A stretch of DNA of 64,000 nt from NCBI RefSeq assembly GCF_040802235.1, contig NC_133157.1, positions 35,058,501 through 35,122,500 on the forward strand, in the 5' to 3' direction. Under the pieces are notes generated by a model. It saw only the letters and a list, made by a program, of their open reading frames with translations. It did not search any database and had not been told where the DNA came from. Source of the DNA: Manis javanica. Taxonomy: Eukaryota > Chordata > Mammalia > Pholidota > Manidae. This document shows, one piece after another, positions 11,870 through 25,400 of the stretch (position 1 is its first letter; each line of letters opens with the position of its first letter). Position numbers and translations under genes: made by a program.

Positions 11870-14800
11870 ATGGTTGCACTTTCGCTGAAGATCAGCATTG
11901 GGAATGTGGTAAAGACGATGCAGTTCGAGCCATCTACCATGGTGTATGACGCCTGTCGCATCATCCGTGAGCGTATTCCAGAGGCCCTGGCTGGCCCTCG
12001 TGAGTCTGACTACCCAGGTGGCTGGGGTGGGAGTCCTTGGTCCCTTTTCATTCCCAGGCTACTGGCCTTGAGGGATGACCCTATTGTCACCCAAGGCTAA
12101 TCATTCCTCAGGTCTCTGCGCCGTGGCTCCCTCTCTCCCTTTAGGCCCAGGTCACTAGGGGAACAGTCAGGGGTGACAGTGTAGCCATTCAGTCACATCG
12201 GGGTCTCCCTAATTATGAGGTGACCCATCTTCTCTTTTATTAGCCAGCGACTTTGGGCTGTTTCTGTCAGATGATGACCCCAAAAAGGGTATATGGCTGG
12301 AGGCTGGGAAAGCTCTGGATTACTACATGCTCCGAAATGGGGTGAGTATTGCTTCATCTAGGACCATCAACATTCTCTTCCATCAGCTTACCCCATTCCA
12401 CCTCCTCTTTTCAGCACCCACATCTGTTGTTTCTGACCCCTCCCCACACTTTCTCTTATAGGCAGTCACAGTACCCTGCTTTCGAGTAAGCCACTGTTGT
12501 CTTCCTTTCAGTAATCTACATTTCTCTCCTCTGGCCATGTAAAAAGGAAGTAATACCTTCAACTTAACATGGGCCCCTGCCTCCTGTTCTATCCCCAACA
12601 GGACACCATGGAGTACAGGAAGAAACAGAGACCCCTGAAGATCCGCATGTTGGATGGAACTGTGAAGACTATCATGGTGGATGACTCTAAGACTGTCACC
12701 GACATGCTTATGACCATCTGTGCGCGCATAGGTAAGGGCTCTCTGCAGGGCTGCAGGCTCGGTGGGGTGGGGGTCAGGGGGTTCATACTCTGCCAAGGGA
12801 CATGGACATAGTGCCTGGGGTGCTACTGACCCACCCCCTCGGCCAGGCATCACCAACCACGACGAATACTCACTGGTCCGAGAGCTCATGGAAGAGAAGA
12901 AGGAGGAGGTGACAGGGACCTTACGAAAGGACAAGACATTGCTGCGAGATGAAAAGAAGATGGAGAAACTAAAGCAGAAACTGCACACAGATGATGAGTG
13001 TAAGCAGAAATGGAAAAACAAGCACTGGAAATGGCTGGGGTGGCAGGCACAGCTGTTTATTCATTATTTAGCGGACACGTGCTTTTGCAAGGTACTATTT
13101 TAGACACTGGGGGTGCATTACTAATAAGACAAAGCCGTACACTTGGGGAACTTCACCTATTAATGAGAGTAGGTAGGGAATGAAGAAGTAAACAAAAAGC
13201 CAGAGATCAGACAGCCCAGGGGCCACATGGGTTGGCACTGAGGGCAGCCTCTGTCCCAGTGAACTGGCTGGACCATGGCCGCACACTGAGGGAACAGGGA
13301 GTGGAGGAGCAAGAGACCCTTCTGCTGCGGAGGAAGTTCTTCTACTCAGACCAGAACGTGGACTCCCGGGACCCCGTCCAGCTGAACCTTCTTTATGTGC
13401 AGGCATGGAGAAGATTTACCTGGGGCAGGGAGGCGGGGAGGGGCAGAAGCACAGTGAGGGGACTCCTTGTGCCCATGCACAACATTTGCCTCCTGCCCTG
13501 TGCTCCCCAGGCACGAGATGACATCCTGAATGGCTCCCATCCCGTCTCCTTTGACAAGGCCTGTGAGTTTGCTGGCTTCCAATGCCAGATCCAGTTTGGC
13601 CCCCACAATGAGCAGAAGCACAAGGCCGGCTTCCTTGAGTGAGTGACCCACATCCCATACACTTATCAGGGCCCAGGCCTCCTGCCATCTTGACTCTAAG
13701 GGCCTGTCTGCATCCCAGGCCTTCTCCCCCTTGTCCTCGCCTGAGGTATCAGGGTTTGACCCACATGGGTTCCTTTCTAGCTTTTATTGGCCACTTTTGT
13801 CCTCACCAGCCCCAGGTGGAATGTGAATGTAGTCCAGAATCTCTGCCCCTGCACCCTACCTCGCTAGCAATCATGTATGCAACTTTCCTGAGACCCTCTG
13901 AAGAATTTTACTGCAGTAGCCAGAGGGAAGCAGGGTACATTTTTTCTCACAGGGAATATTAGACTAGTCTCATCCACTGGAGTTTTTCAGAATATACTGC
14001 TTCCTACATGCATGGTCATCGTAGTGAGCACCTTCTGCTCTTGGTTCCCTGAAACAGTGCTCTAGGCCCTCTTTCTCTGGGGGACTGAGCCTCCAGCTCA
14101 AGTTCCCTCAGTCCCTTTCCCTGTAGGGAAAGACACAGGCTGCATTCAAGAGCTAATGCTGAATCACCTCAATTTCAGGGACAGTCCAGACTCTGTTCCC
14201 TCAGTCTTCCTTCTCCCCAGAGATAACACTGTCCTAGACATATCCCTTACCCGTTGGCCCACATATCCCTGATGCTGTCCACTCCATGCTGACCCTCCCT
14301 TTTCTGGTATAGCCTGAAGGACTTCCTGCCCAAGGAGTATGTGAAGCAGAAGGGAGAGCGTAAGATCTTCCAGGTGAATGGGGATGGGGAGACTGTTCGG
14401 GATGACCTGGGAGCATCACTGCTTAATCTTACTGACTAAATGAACCCCCACACCACCCCTGTCTCCTCCCATCCCACTTCCAGCCACCAAGCTGTTCTCC
14501 CACCTCTATGCCAAGAAAGCTGAAGGCCTGGGCTTTTAGTCTCAGCTCCATTACTGCATTTGCTGTGGAATGCAATATTCTTGTTTTCTTTTTTTTTTTT
14601 TTTGCCTCTGACATGGGATAACAGCATCTGCCCTACATAGGATTGATAAGGAAATCAAATGAAATAGTTTAGCTGAAATTACTCTGAAAAAGTATATCTC
14701 TGCACAAATGTAAGGTGTTATCCCTGCTCTTTGAACACTGAGCCCACAAGGCCTTCCATTTGACCTGCCACTGCCTAATGGTTAATTCATGTCTCCAAAG

Positions 14801-16476
14801 TGTCTGCAGGTTCTTTGACTATGACCCTTGAATTGTCACTTCTGCATATCCTTCATCAGCCCTAGCCTGTTCATTGCCCTCTTATTCCTCCTGTCCTGCA
14901 CTCCCTAAAACCCCTCCTATGTCCCCATTGTACACTCCCATTACAGTTAGCATCCCAACTGTCACCTTGTCTTGTGGTGATGTCCTCCCAGATTTTGCTA
15001 AATATTTCCCCATTTCATACTCAAAGGCACACAAGAATTGCGGGCAGATGAGTGAGATTGAGGCCAAGGTACGCTACGTGAAGCTAGCCCGTTCCCTCAA
15101 GACATATGGCGTCTCCTTCTTCCTGGTTAAGGTGGGTTACACCTTTTCACTGCCCTAATGTTTCCATTATTACCCTTTTCTCTCTGAAAGTCTCCGACCC
15201 TGCTGCCCTCATCACATTTCCCACCATTCTCTAGGAGTCCCATTCTCTACCTCACTCTGACTTGTGAAAACCTGCTGGGTTGTTAGTCATCCTCCACTTC
15301 CCTCCCTTTCCCTTTCCCTAAAGGAGCCTCATCCTGGCTCTCCTGCCCACTTCAGCACCCACCGTGGTCTAGATCAATCTGACATCAATTTCTCACTCAA
15401 CCCCTGACCTGTAACACCAGTGACCACCTCTGCCTCACAGGAAAAGATGAAAGGGAAGAACAAGCTGGTGCCCAGGCTTCTGGGCATCACTAAGGAGTGT
15501 GTGATGAGAGTGGATGAGAAGACCAAAGAGGTGATCCAGGAGTGGAACCTCACCAACATCAAACGCTGGGCTGCTTCTCCCAAGAGCTTCACCCTGGTGA
15601 GCCTGGGGCTCAGGAGAAAGAGCTCTGGAACTTTCAGAGAGGGGGCAGCAGCAAAGGTCTTTCCTCTTCCTTGGGATAGGTGCACTGAATGTGACTCCAG
15701 AGAAAAGGAGAACTTTGGAACAGTTGCAGAAATGTGGAGGTTAGAGTAGAGGAGAAACTCTCTCCTGGAGAGTGAGTGATGCTTAAATGAAACACCTTTT
15801 AAAATCAGCAGAACAGGACTATAATCCTGTTCTGGGATATGGGAACAATACTTCACCAATCCCAGGACACCTGGGGAGTGGGGAGAACAAGATGATAGAA
15901 ATATAAACCTCCCTTCTTTCAGCAGTAACTACAGACATAGTTTTCCCCTCTGGCTTTACAGTTTGCTGTTATGAATTAAAAACTGATCCCACTTTGATGA
16001 AGTGCTCTAATGAGAGCAAGAGATTCGTAAAGGCTATTTTTCCATTTTGGATACTAGTGCTAACCCTCAATTACCGTCATTGAATGATAAATGTTTGTGG
16101 ATTCCTGATCTTGCCATCAGAGTGAGAGAAAAGAGATTTCCTAAATGGCATGTATTTGAAACTATGTAGCACAAATACTCTTCAGAAATAAAATATGTCT
16201 CTTCAAGGAAGAAAACAAAAAAAATAGGAGACTGAAGAAAGGCAGGCTTCTTCCTAGATGGCTGTTGGCATGGGAAGGCAGCCTTCACAGCCTGACCTCA
16301 GGGCTTCCATCCCACCCTTTGCCATCCTGGGCAGATGCAAGCTTTCTCACTGAGCCTTCACCTTGTCACCCTAGGATTTCGGAGACTACCAAGATGGCTA
16401 CTACTCGGTACAGACGACTGAGGGGGAGCAGATTGCACAGCTCATTGCTGGCTACATTGACATCATCCTTAAGAAG
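11870..16476 (+). other. TLN1: TLN1 exons encoding the FERM head (residues 1-402)
   Basis: Coding segments: 11870-11999, 12244-12341, 12602-12731, 12847-12999, 13260-13402, 13511-13638, 14313-14373, 15027-15131, 15441-15596, 16375-16476. They cover F0 (ubiquitin-like, Rap1 binding), F1, F2 and the PTB-like F3 that grips the integrin NPxY motif. Arg358-Trp359 (KRWAASPK; Trp codon 15567-15569), central to integrin binding, is intact. The 13260 exon ends at a GC donor. Intron 5 (13000-13259) contains an old repeat tail (about 13040-13215). A MIR-like scrap with a poly(T) tract (about 14588-14603) lies in the intron after 14373. Confidence 0.95.
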
Positions 16477-19400
16477 GTGAACACTGCCTGTCCCCAGCCA
16501 TCTTATCTTCCCTTACCTTCTCTCCAAGCCATTCCTCTAGAAATGGGGTCCCAGGTTCTGGAAAATGGCTGACTGTTGGAAAGAAGAGGCTGCCTTTTCC
16601 ATATTTTCCTCTTCTTTAACTCTTGTTCCTTTTTCCTTCCTACAGAAAAAAAGCAAGGATCACTTTGGGCTGGAGGGAGATGAGGAGTCTACCATGCTGG
16701 AGGACTCAGTGTCCCCCAAAAAGTATGAAGGGAGCTGGGCTGATCCCATCCCTCAGAGGCAGGAAAGGCAGGCTTGACCCCAAGAACTGTTGGGGATGGG
16801 GAATCCTGAGGATGGTTCTTTAATTCGTCACAGGCTGTGGTGATACTTCAGAGGACTTGGGGTGGCAGGGGATGAGAGGAAGTCCTCTGAGTGCTCCCCA
16901 GTATATCCCCTCTAGGTCAACAGTCCTTCAGCAGCAGTATAACCGGATGGGCAAAGTGGAGCATGGTTCCGTCGCCCTGCCTGCCATCATGCGCTCTGGA
17001 GCCTCTGGTCCTGAGAATTTCCAGGTGGGCAGCATGCCACCTGCCCAGCAGCAGATTACCAGTGGCCAGATGCACCGAGGACACATGCCTCCTTTGGTAA
17101 GAGTGTCGTGTCTGCTCCCCCATCCCCACCCTGCCACCAGGGTCCCAGGCCTTTCTCCCCCAACTCTCCTGGGCCCTCCAGGAGTCACATAGACTTTTCC
17201 TCTGTCCCTGTGCACGGTCCTTTACTTAGCTTCGGTTCTCTTTTACCTTCCCCTTCCTCTAAGTGTTCCCTATTACTCCTCTTGGTGTCTTACAGACTTC
17301 GGCCCAGCAGGCACTCACTGGAACCATCAACTCCAGCATGCAGGCCGTGCAGGCGGCCCAGGCCACCCTGGATGACTTTGACACTCTGCCCCCTCTGGGC
17401 CAGGATGCTGTGAGTATGGGCTGGAGGATAGGCCAAGGCTCTGCAGCTGGGACTCCAAGGAACAGGGTTGGGTTAGCCAAACCAGAGCAGATCCTGAGGT
17501 TTGTTTTTCTTTCTCTCAGGCCTCTAAGGCCTGGCGTAAGAACAAGATGGATGAATCAAAGCATGAGATCCACTCCCAGGTAGATGCCATCACAGCCGGT
17601 ACTGCATCTGTGGTGAACCTGACAGCAGGTAAGCTGGCGGCCAAGCTCTTTGGGGCAGAGGGCGGGGTGGGAGGGGACAGGGCCATGGGGGCAGTGTGTG
17701 CAATCATGAGTGTGACTGGGCTCTGGGTATGACTGTACCTTGACTCACAGAAGGGACTGTGTGTGTACGTCTCTCTCAGGATGTATGTGTGACTAACTGC
17801 CTGTTGACTGTCTTCCCCAGCCCATCGGCTAGCTTGCCGTGTGTCTCACCCACTTCTCTTGCCCCTCCTCCTCTCAGGGGACCCTGCAGAGACAGACTAT
17901 ACTGCAGTGGGCTGTGCGGTCACCACCATCTCCTCCAACCTGACGGAGATGTCCCGTGGCGTGAAGCTGCTGGCGGCCCTGCTGGAGGACGAAGGCAGCA
18001 GTGGCCGGCCTCTGCTGCAGGCGGCCAAGGGCCTTGCAGGCGCAGTGTCAGAACTGCTACGCAGTGCCCAGCCGGCCAGTGCTGAGGTCAGGGCCCGTGG
18101 GGTTGGCACAAGGCGGATTGAAGCCCAAGGAAAAGTGGGCACTCCAGATTGCAGGAAGCGTGGGGCCCATCGGCATGGAGGACCCATGGGCATGTGGGCA
18201 GGGGTTGGGCAGCTTCTGACTGGTGTTCACTCTCCACAGCCCCGTCAGAACCTGCTACAAGCAGCTGGGAACGTGGGCCAGGCCAGTGGGGAGCTATTGC
18301 AGCAAATCGGGGAAAGTGATACTGACCCCCATTTCCAGGTTAGTGACTTACCCAACCCCCAGAACCCCAACCTCTAGGAGGTAACTTCTGATCCAAATCC
18401 AGCTCCTAGTCCTATTACTATGAATTGACCCCTCAGAGCCAGTCTGAACCTCTGTTCCCAGGGTATGACACTGAGAACCTCAAATCCCTTTTTAGGGGGT
18501 GAGAATTCAGAACCCCTAAATCCAGACTTACCCTCCTAGCTCCTCCTTGGCCCGTACTGATGATATTTTCAGCTGCCTGTTGTCTTTTTCCTGTGTCTTC
18601 CTTGTATAGTCCTTACCCCAGCTTGAAGACATATTGAGCCCCCTCCACTCCTTTAAACTATACCACCCTGACGACACTGCCCCTCCAGCTCCCTCTGACC
18701 CACCCCATGCCACTTTCCTCTGCTGACTTGTCATCCTGGATTTCCCATGCAGATATGTGCACCCCGAGGGGCTGGGGTTCGATCTCGCCCCGATAACCCC
18801 ACGGTAACAGCCTCTGGCCTGGGCCTTCCCAGCTTTGTCCTCTCTGAGCCGCATACACTCGCTTTTGCACCTCTCCCCCAGCCTCCAGGGAGAGCAGAAC
18901 ACGATGGCAGATGGGGAGGCATGGCACAGGCAGGGCCTAGGAAGGTGGGGTCAGGAGGATAGAATAGGGGCTTGATCGCAAGCCTCCAGAGTGATGGCTT
19001 CCAACCAAGATTGAGAAGAAATGGAGAAGCAGCTGGTGAGGGGGACCCCAAGAGGTACCGCCTCTCTCCAGCCCATTGTAATGGCGCTACCCCACCTTCC
19101 CATCGCCAGCCGAGTGTATCCGACTCAGCACTTCTCCCTCTGGTGCAGGCTCTGTTTCTCTCGGTGGGGGTTGTTCCTCGGTGGGGGTTCTGTCCTACTG
19201 GGTGCTCAAGGCAGAGGCTTGGGATAGGTTCTGGGTTGCTCTTGCATACACTGTGCTGTGATTGGAGTCAGGGGGAGTAATGAAACAGCTTATGCCTCTG
19301 AGAAGGGTCCATGTATCCCCAGGCCAACCTCAGGCCATGCTGACCACTCTTCCCTCACAGGACATGCTAATGCAGCTCGCCAAGGCAGTGGCCAGCGCTG

Positions 19401-22400
19401 CAGCCACCTTGGTCCTTAAGGCCAAGAGTGTGGCCCAACGAACAGAGGACTCGGGGCTTCAGACCCAGGTTATTGCTGCAGCAACACAGTGTGCCCTGTC
19501 CACCTCCCAGCTGGTGGCCTGTACCAAGGTGAGCCCCAAAAGTTTACACTAGCCCATGCTGAGACACACACACAAGAGCCTCTCATTTTACCTCTTTGGC
19601 TCCCAAGGCCTCATTACCCATCCCAGTAACTACTGTGAACACCACAAACACCCCACCTTACAACTCCTTTACAATGCCCATGTCTCTGACACTCAGTTTC
19701 CCTACAGGTGGTGGCCCCTACAATCAGCTCACCTGTCTGCCAGGAGCAGCTGGTGGAGGCCGGACGACTGGTGGCCAAAGCCGTGGAGGGTTGTGTGTCT
19801 GCCTCCCAGGCAGCCACAGAGGATGGGCAGCTGTTACGGGGAGTAGGAGCAGCAGCCACCGCTGTCACCCAAGCCCTGAATGAGCTGCTGCAGCACGTGA
19901 GGGCCCATGCCACAGGGGCTGGGCCTGCTGGCCGTTATGACCAGGCCACTGACACCATCCTCACTGTCACCGAGAACATCTTCAGCTCTATGGGTGATGC
20001 TGGTAAGGACACCACCCTGGGTAGACAGAGAACCCTGTGAGGTTTCCCAAGCTCCCTTGGATATTCCCTTGCCAGAGGTACCACCTCCCACTAAAGACTT
20101 GGCACAGTAGACGAGGTGTTTACTCTCTCTGAAACCTTGGCTTCACATATATAAAGCAGGAACATGATCCTTGCTCTGCCTTCCTGGGTGCATTTCAAGA
20201 ATATGCCAAAGTATACACAAAAACAGGTGGAAAATGACATTATTAAGAGCTAGCCTTCCCCACTCCTCTCAACCCCTCACTCCCACAACCCTTCATAAAG
20301 AGTCTCATCCTTTCAGGACTGTTTGCTGAAAAATACCCATTGGAGACTATCTTCCCTCCCACCAAAGCCCATTGGAAAATCTGTTCCTCTCCTAAATCCT
20401 AAACCCAGAAAACAATAACTCTAGGGAAATCACTTTGAGAACTCTTGCATCTCTTTAAGGTCCCCAAAAAGCCCTATGTACCTTATCCGTGCCTTTCCCC
20501 CTCCCGCTCCCCCTCTCCCCCAGTGTCTGTGGCTTCCTACCTGATGTGCTCTGTCCTCTCAGGTGAAATGGTGCGACAGGCTCGCATCCTAGCCCAAGCC
20601 ACCTCTGACCTGGTCAATGCCATCAAGGCTGATGCCGAGGGGGAGAGTGATCTGGAGAATTCACGCAAGCTGTTAAGTGCCGCCAAGATCCTAGCTGATG
20701 CCACAGCCAAGATGGTGGAGGCTGCCAAGGTATGGAGCCTGATGTGCAGATCCCCAGATTGGGCCCCAAAAGGAAGGAGAAAGGTCCAGATAGTCACCCT
20801 TCTTAGACAAGAGAGACCCAGAAAAAGCAGAAGATGCAAGAGAACAAATACAGGAACCGTCAGAAAGTAAATGCACCCATGCGCACAGCAGGCTGGAAGC
20901 CTCGGCTGCCAGCCAGTGTGACCCAGCATACCCTTTTCCTTCCTTTCAGTCAAAGGCCTGCTGTTACTTCTTTCCCTGCTTTGCTCCTACTACCTGCCTG
21001 CTTCCTGGTCCATGCTGTGAATGCATGTGAGCATTCAGTCCCAAGGGGCTCTGCTGCTAGTGGTAGAGAGAAGGCCAAGGTAGCAGGACACAAGGGTGCA
21101 AAAGACCATCAGGAAGAAGCCAAAAGATTCCTAGGCCCACTGGGCTCTTGGTTTATAGGAGAAATCCAGTTTCCTGCTTTGGTATTCCTGGGATCCCTGC
21201 TCTAAACTGCATCCTCCTCCCAGGGAGCCTGGCTAACCCCCATTTGCTAGTGGTATTTTGTGAGCACTGGGAGAAGAAATATGCCCCCACCAAAGGAGAA
21301 AAGCAGTTCACCCACAGAAGGGATTTCAGCATCCCAAAGGGAATCCAGGGCCTCCCTGAGGCTTCCCATTTGCCTGCCTGAGGCAGCTCATCTCAACTGA
21401 GATTACCTTTCAGTGGTATAGTTAGAAGTGACTGTAGGAAAATACGTCTTGAGTCTGGAGGGGTCAGCAGAGTGGTGCTGGGTGGTGCCCATCTACCTCT
21501 GCACTTCTCTTAGGGAGCAGCAGCCCACCCTGACAGTGAGGAGCAGCAGCAGCGGCTGCGGGAGGCCGCGGAGGGTCTGCGCATGGCGACCAATGCGGCT
21601 GCACAGAATGCCATCAAGAAAAAGCTGGTGCAGCGCCTGGAGGTGAGGGTGCAAATAAGCCAGGAACAAGCAAGAGTGAGGGTGCGGTGGGAGGAATGAA
21701 ACTGGGAGGGACGTGGAAAGAAGTTCAGTTAAGATTTCCTCGTGGGATTGCACAGGCAAGGTAGGCCAGGGACTGGGTAGGGGAGTGCCTGGGGCTTGTC
21801 CTGACTACTCTGTCCTCACAGCATGCAGCCAAGCAGGCTGCAGCCTCTGCTACGCAGACCATCGCTGCAGCCCAACATGCAGCCTCCGCCCCCAAGGCCT
21901 CAGCTGGCCCCCAGCCCCTGCTGGTGCAGAGCTGTAAGGTGAGACTCTAGGAAGCATGTGGGGTCAGGAAAAGGTGCAGGAGGAGGGAGACTTACCCAGT
22001 CTGTGGGAGGTGACTCTCACAACATTTTCACCTACAGGCTGTGGCAGAACAGATTCCACTACTGGTGCAGGGTGTCCGAGGGAGCCAAGCACAGCCTGAC
22101 AGTCCCAGTGCTCAGCTAGCCCTCATTGCTGCGAGCCAGAGCTTCCTACAGGCAAGGCACCTTCTCCCCCACTCTCAGACAAGGCCCTTCCCTCCCTTCT
22201 AACTCACCAAAATCTCCCACAATTTAAGTTTCTGTCAGCAGTCTCTTGCCCAGTACTGAGCCACAGTGCTCGCCAACATCACACCCTGACCATAATCAGT
22301 GTCTGTGCCAAGGCTAGAAGGAAGATGGTGCACTTCATCTGCCGTCTGTTCCCCAACAGCCAGGTGGGAAGATGGTGGCAGCTGCGAAGGCCTCAGTGCC

Positions 22401-25400
22401 AACAATTCAGGACCAGGCTTCAGCCATGCAGCTCAGTCAATGCGCTAAAAACCTGGGCACCGCACTGGCCGAACTCCGTACTGCTGCCCAGAAGGTATGG
22501 GAGCTGGCTCTCATTGTAGAAGGTGAGGGTGGAGTTGAGATGATGGGGAATCTGTGGAATAACTTAAAACAGGGATAACCATGTAACCTAAGGCATCAGA
22601 GGACACAGCAAGCCCTCCTATACCCAAACCCCCTTATTGTTGCAGGCTCAGGAAGCTTGTGGGCCTTTGGAGATGGATTCTGCACTGAGTGTGGTACAGA
22701 ATCTAGAGAGAGACCTGCAGGAAGTGAAGGCAGCAGCTCGAGAGGGCAAGCTTAAACCCTTACCTGGGGAGACAGTGAGTATTTGTAAAACCTCATTCTT
22801 ACTCAAACCCTGAAGTCTCCCTTCCCACCTGTGCCCAGAGCTGCCCAAACCTTCATTTAAACTGCCAGCTGTTCACAAGTACCTTCTCAAGTTCCCTCTT
22901 CCCCATTTCTCCTGCACCTGAGCCCAAGTCTCCCCCTCACCCCTAGATGGAGAAATGCGCCCAGGACCTAGGCAACAGCACCAAAGCAGTGAGCTCCGCC
23001 ATTGCCCAGCTGCTGGGAGAGGTGGCCCAGGGCAACGAGAATTATGCAGGTGTGTGGGAAGAGCTGGGAATGGGCCATATGGGGAGGAGTGGGGGACTAG
23101 GAGCTGGATGAGGGATGGAGCTGACAGGAAAACACTGGGATCAGGGCCTGGCAGTGAAGGTGCCTTTTCCCTTCCTCTCCTGTTTCCCCAGGTATTGCAG
23201 CCCGGGATGTGGCAGGTGGGCTGCGGTCACTGGCCCAGGCTGCCAGGGGCGTGGCTGCCCTGACGTCAGATCCTGCGGTGCAAGCCATTGTGCTCGACAC
23301 AGCCAGTGATGTTCTGGACAAGGCCAGCAGCCTCATCGAGGAGGCGAAAAAGGCAGCTGGCCGTCCAGGGGACCCTGAGAGCCAGCAGCGGCTTGCCCAG
23401 GTCAGGTACTGGGAAGGGGCTGCCTCCTCCCGAGACCCACCCTGACTAGGGCAGTGTCTCATCCACGCCAACAGACATCTCAGGTCTGCTCTGAAGGGCT
23501 CCTTTCGGATCCCACCCTTTCTCTCTCAGTCTTAATAGGAGTGTCTCAGGTAGACTAAGGCAGGGGCCTGGGTAAAGGCCAAGTCTGGGGAAGTTTGATC
23601 ACTGTCACTTGATAGCCTAACTTCAGCCTCTTCAGTGACAGTGCCCCCCCTTCCTCTTTCACTTTCAGAGGCTCTAGAGCAATTGTCTCCATGTCCCGAA
23701 TGTGGAGGAGGGGATCTCCCACATTGCTTCATTGTGGCAACCTTCATCTCCTTTCCCACCCCAGGTGGCTAAAGCAGTGACCCAGGCACTGAACCGCTGT
23801 GTCAGCTGCCTGCCTGGCCAGCGAGATGTGGATAATGCCCTGCGAGCAGTGGGAGACGCCAGCAAACGGCTTCTGAGTGACTCGGTAGGCAGATGGGGGT
23901 GTGGGGTACATAGAGCCCAAGAACTCTGAGCTGCTCCTTCCACCTTGAGACCTCTCCTTGACCCTGACTTCCCAGATCTGTCCCCTTTCATCACTCCCAG
24001 GCTCCATGCCTACCTCCCAGCGCTCCTTTACAAAACTTCCCCTCACGTGCTTCCCCCTTCCTGCATCTGACTTTCTCTCTGACTCTGCAGCTTCCCCCCA
24101 GCACTGGTACATTTCAAGAAGCTCAGAGCCGGTTGAATGAAGCTGCTGCTGGGCTGAATCAGGCTGCCACAGAACTGGTGCAGGCCTCTCGGGGAACCCC
24201 TCAAGACCTGGCTCGAGCCTCGGGTCGATTTGGACAGGACTTCAGCACCTTTCTGGAAGCTGGCGTGGAGATGGCAGGACAGGCTCCGGTATAAAGAGGC
24301 ACAGGGTCTGGTTCAAGGGTTACGTAGGAGTCACCCCTGTGGCCACAGAGTCCTGACCTGTTCCTGGCTGCCTCCCCCAAGTCTCTAGCAGTACTTGAAT
24401 GTCTGGAACAGAAGATCCCCTTTAGAGAAAGATAACAAAGTACTGGACAATGTGTTGACCTTCTTACTTTAAACAGAGCCAGGAGGACCGGGCCCAGGTT
24501 GTATCCAACTTGAAGGGCATCTCTATGTCTTCAAGCAAACTCCTTCTGGCAGCCAAGGCCCTGTCCACAGACCCTGCTGCCCCCAACCTCAAGAGTCAGC
24601 TGGCTGCAGCTGCCCGGTAAGTAAGAGCGGAGAAGCCAGCCCTAGAATATTGAGACTGGGGAGGAGGCATTTCCTGAGAAGTCACTGGCTTAGGAGTGGC
24701 TACAGACAAAATAGAAACAGCTAGAGCCTTCCTATGTAATATAGGACCCTGGAGTGATGAGGTGGGCATCCATTCACTCACTTTCTATTCTCCCAGGGCA
24801 GTGACCGACAGCATCAACCAGCTCATCACCATGTGCACCCAGCAGGCGCCAGGCCAGAAGGAGTGTGACAATGCCCTGCGGGAACTGGAGGTGGGCACTT
24901 GGCAGGCTAAATGGGGCTGAGGATGAGGAAGGTGTTCTGGGCCTGGGCATAAGGGAGGTGTCTTAGATCCTCCTTCACTGTCCCTCTACATAGACAGTCC
25001 GGGAACTCCTAGAGAACCCAGTCCAGCCCATCAATGACATGTCCTACTTTGGCTGCCTGGACAGCGTGATGGAGAACTCAAAGGTAAGAGTAGCCAGTCA
25101 CCAGGAGGGTGGAGGGCAGGAAGGTGGAACTAACCAGGTGCTGCTTTACCCCTCTGAGGACAGGATCTGACTTCTCTGATCCTCTGTTCCTCAGGTGCTG
25201 GGGGAGGCCATGACTGGCATCTCCCAAAATGCCAAGAACGGAAACCTGCTGGAGTTTGGGGAGGCTATCGCCACAGCCTCCAAGGCCCTCTGTGGCTTCA
25301 CCGAGGCAGCTGCGCAGGTTATTCTCCTGAGATGGTCCCTACCCCACCTCCTCCCAGTCTGACGGTTATTTAGATCAAATTGTGTTACAAAGCCAACTCC

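Noticed and set aside
12383-13021. 212-codon minus-strand open frame across TLN1 exons
   Set aside because: It lies antisense to two conserved talin exons and their introns; low-complexity Ser/Phe start. A shadow frame.
13391-13399. Alternative GT donor in TLN1 (tttat|gtgcag) instead of GC
   Set aside because: It would drop codons for Val-Gln that talin-1 conserves (LLYVQARDD). The GC donor restores both frame and sequence.
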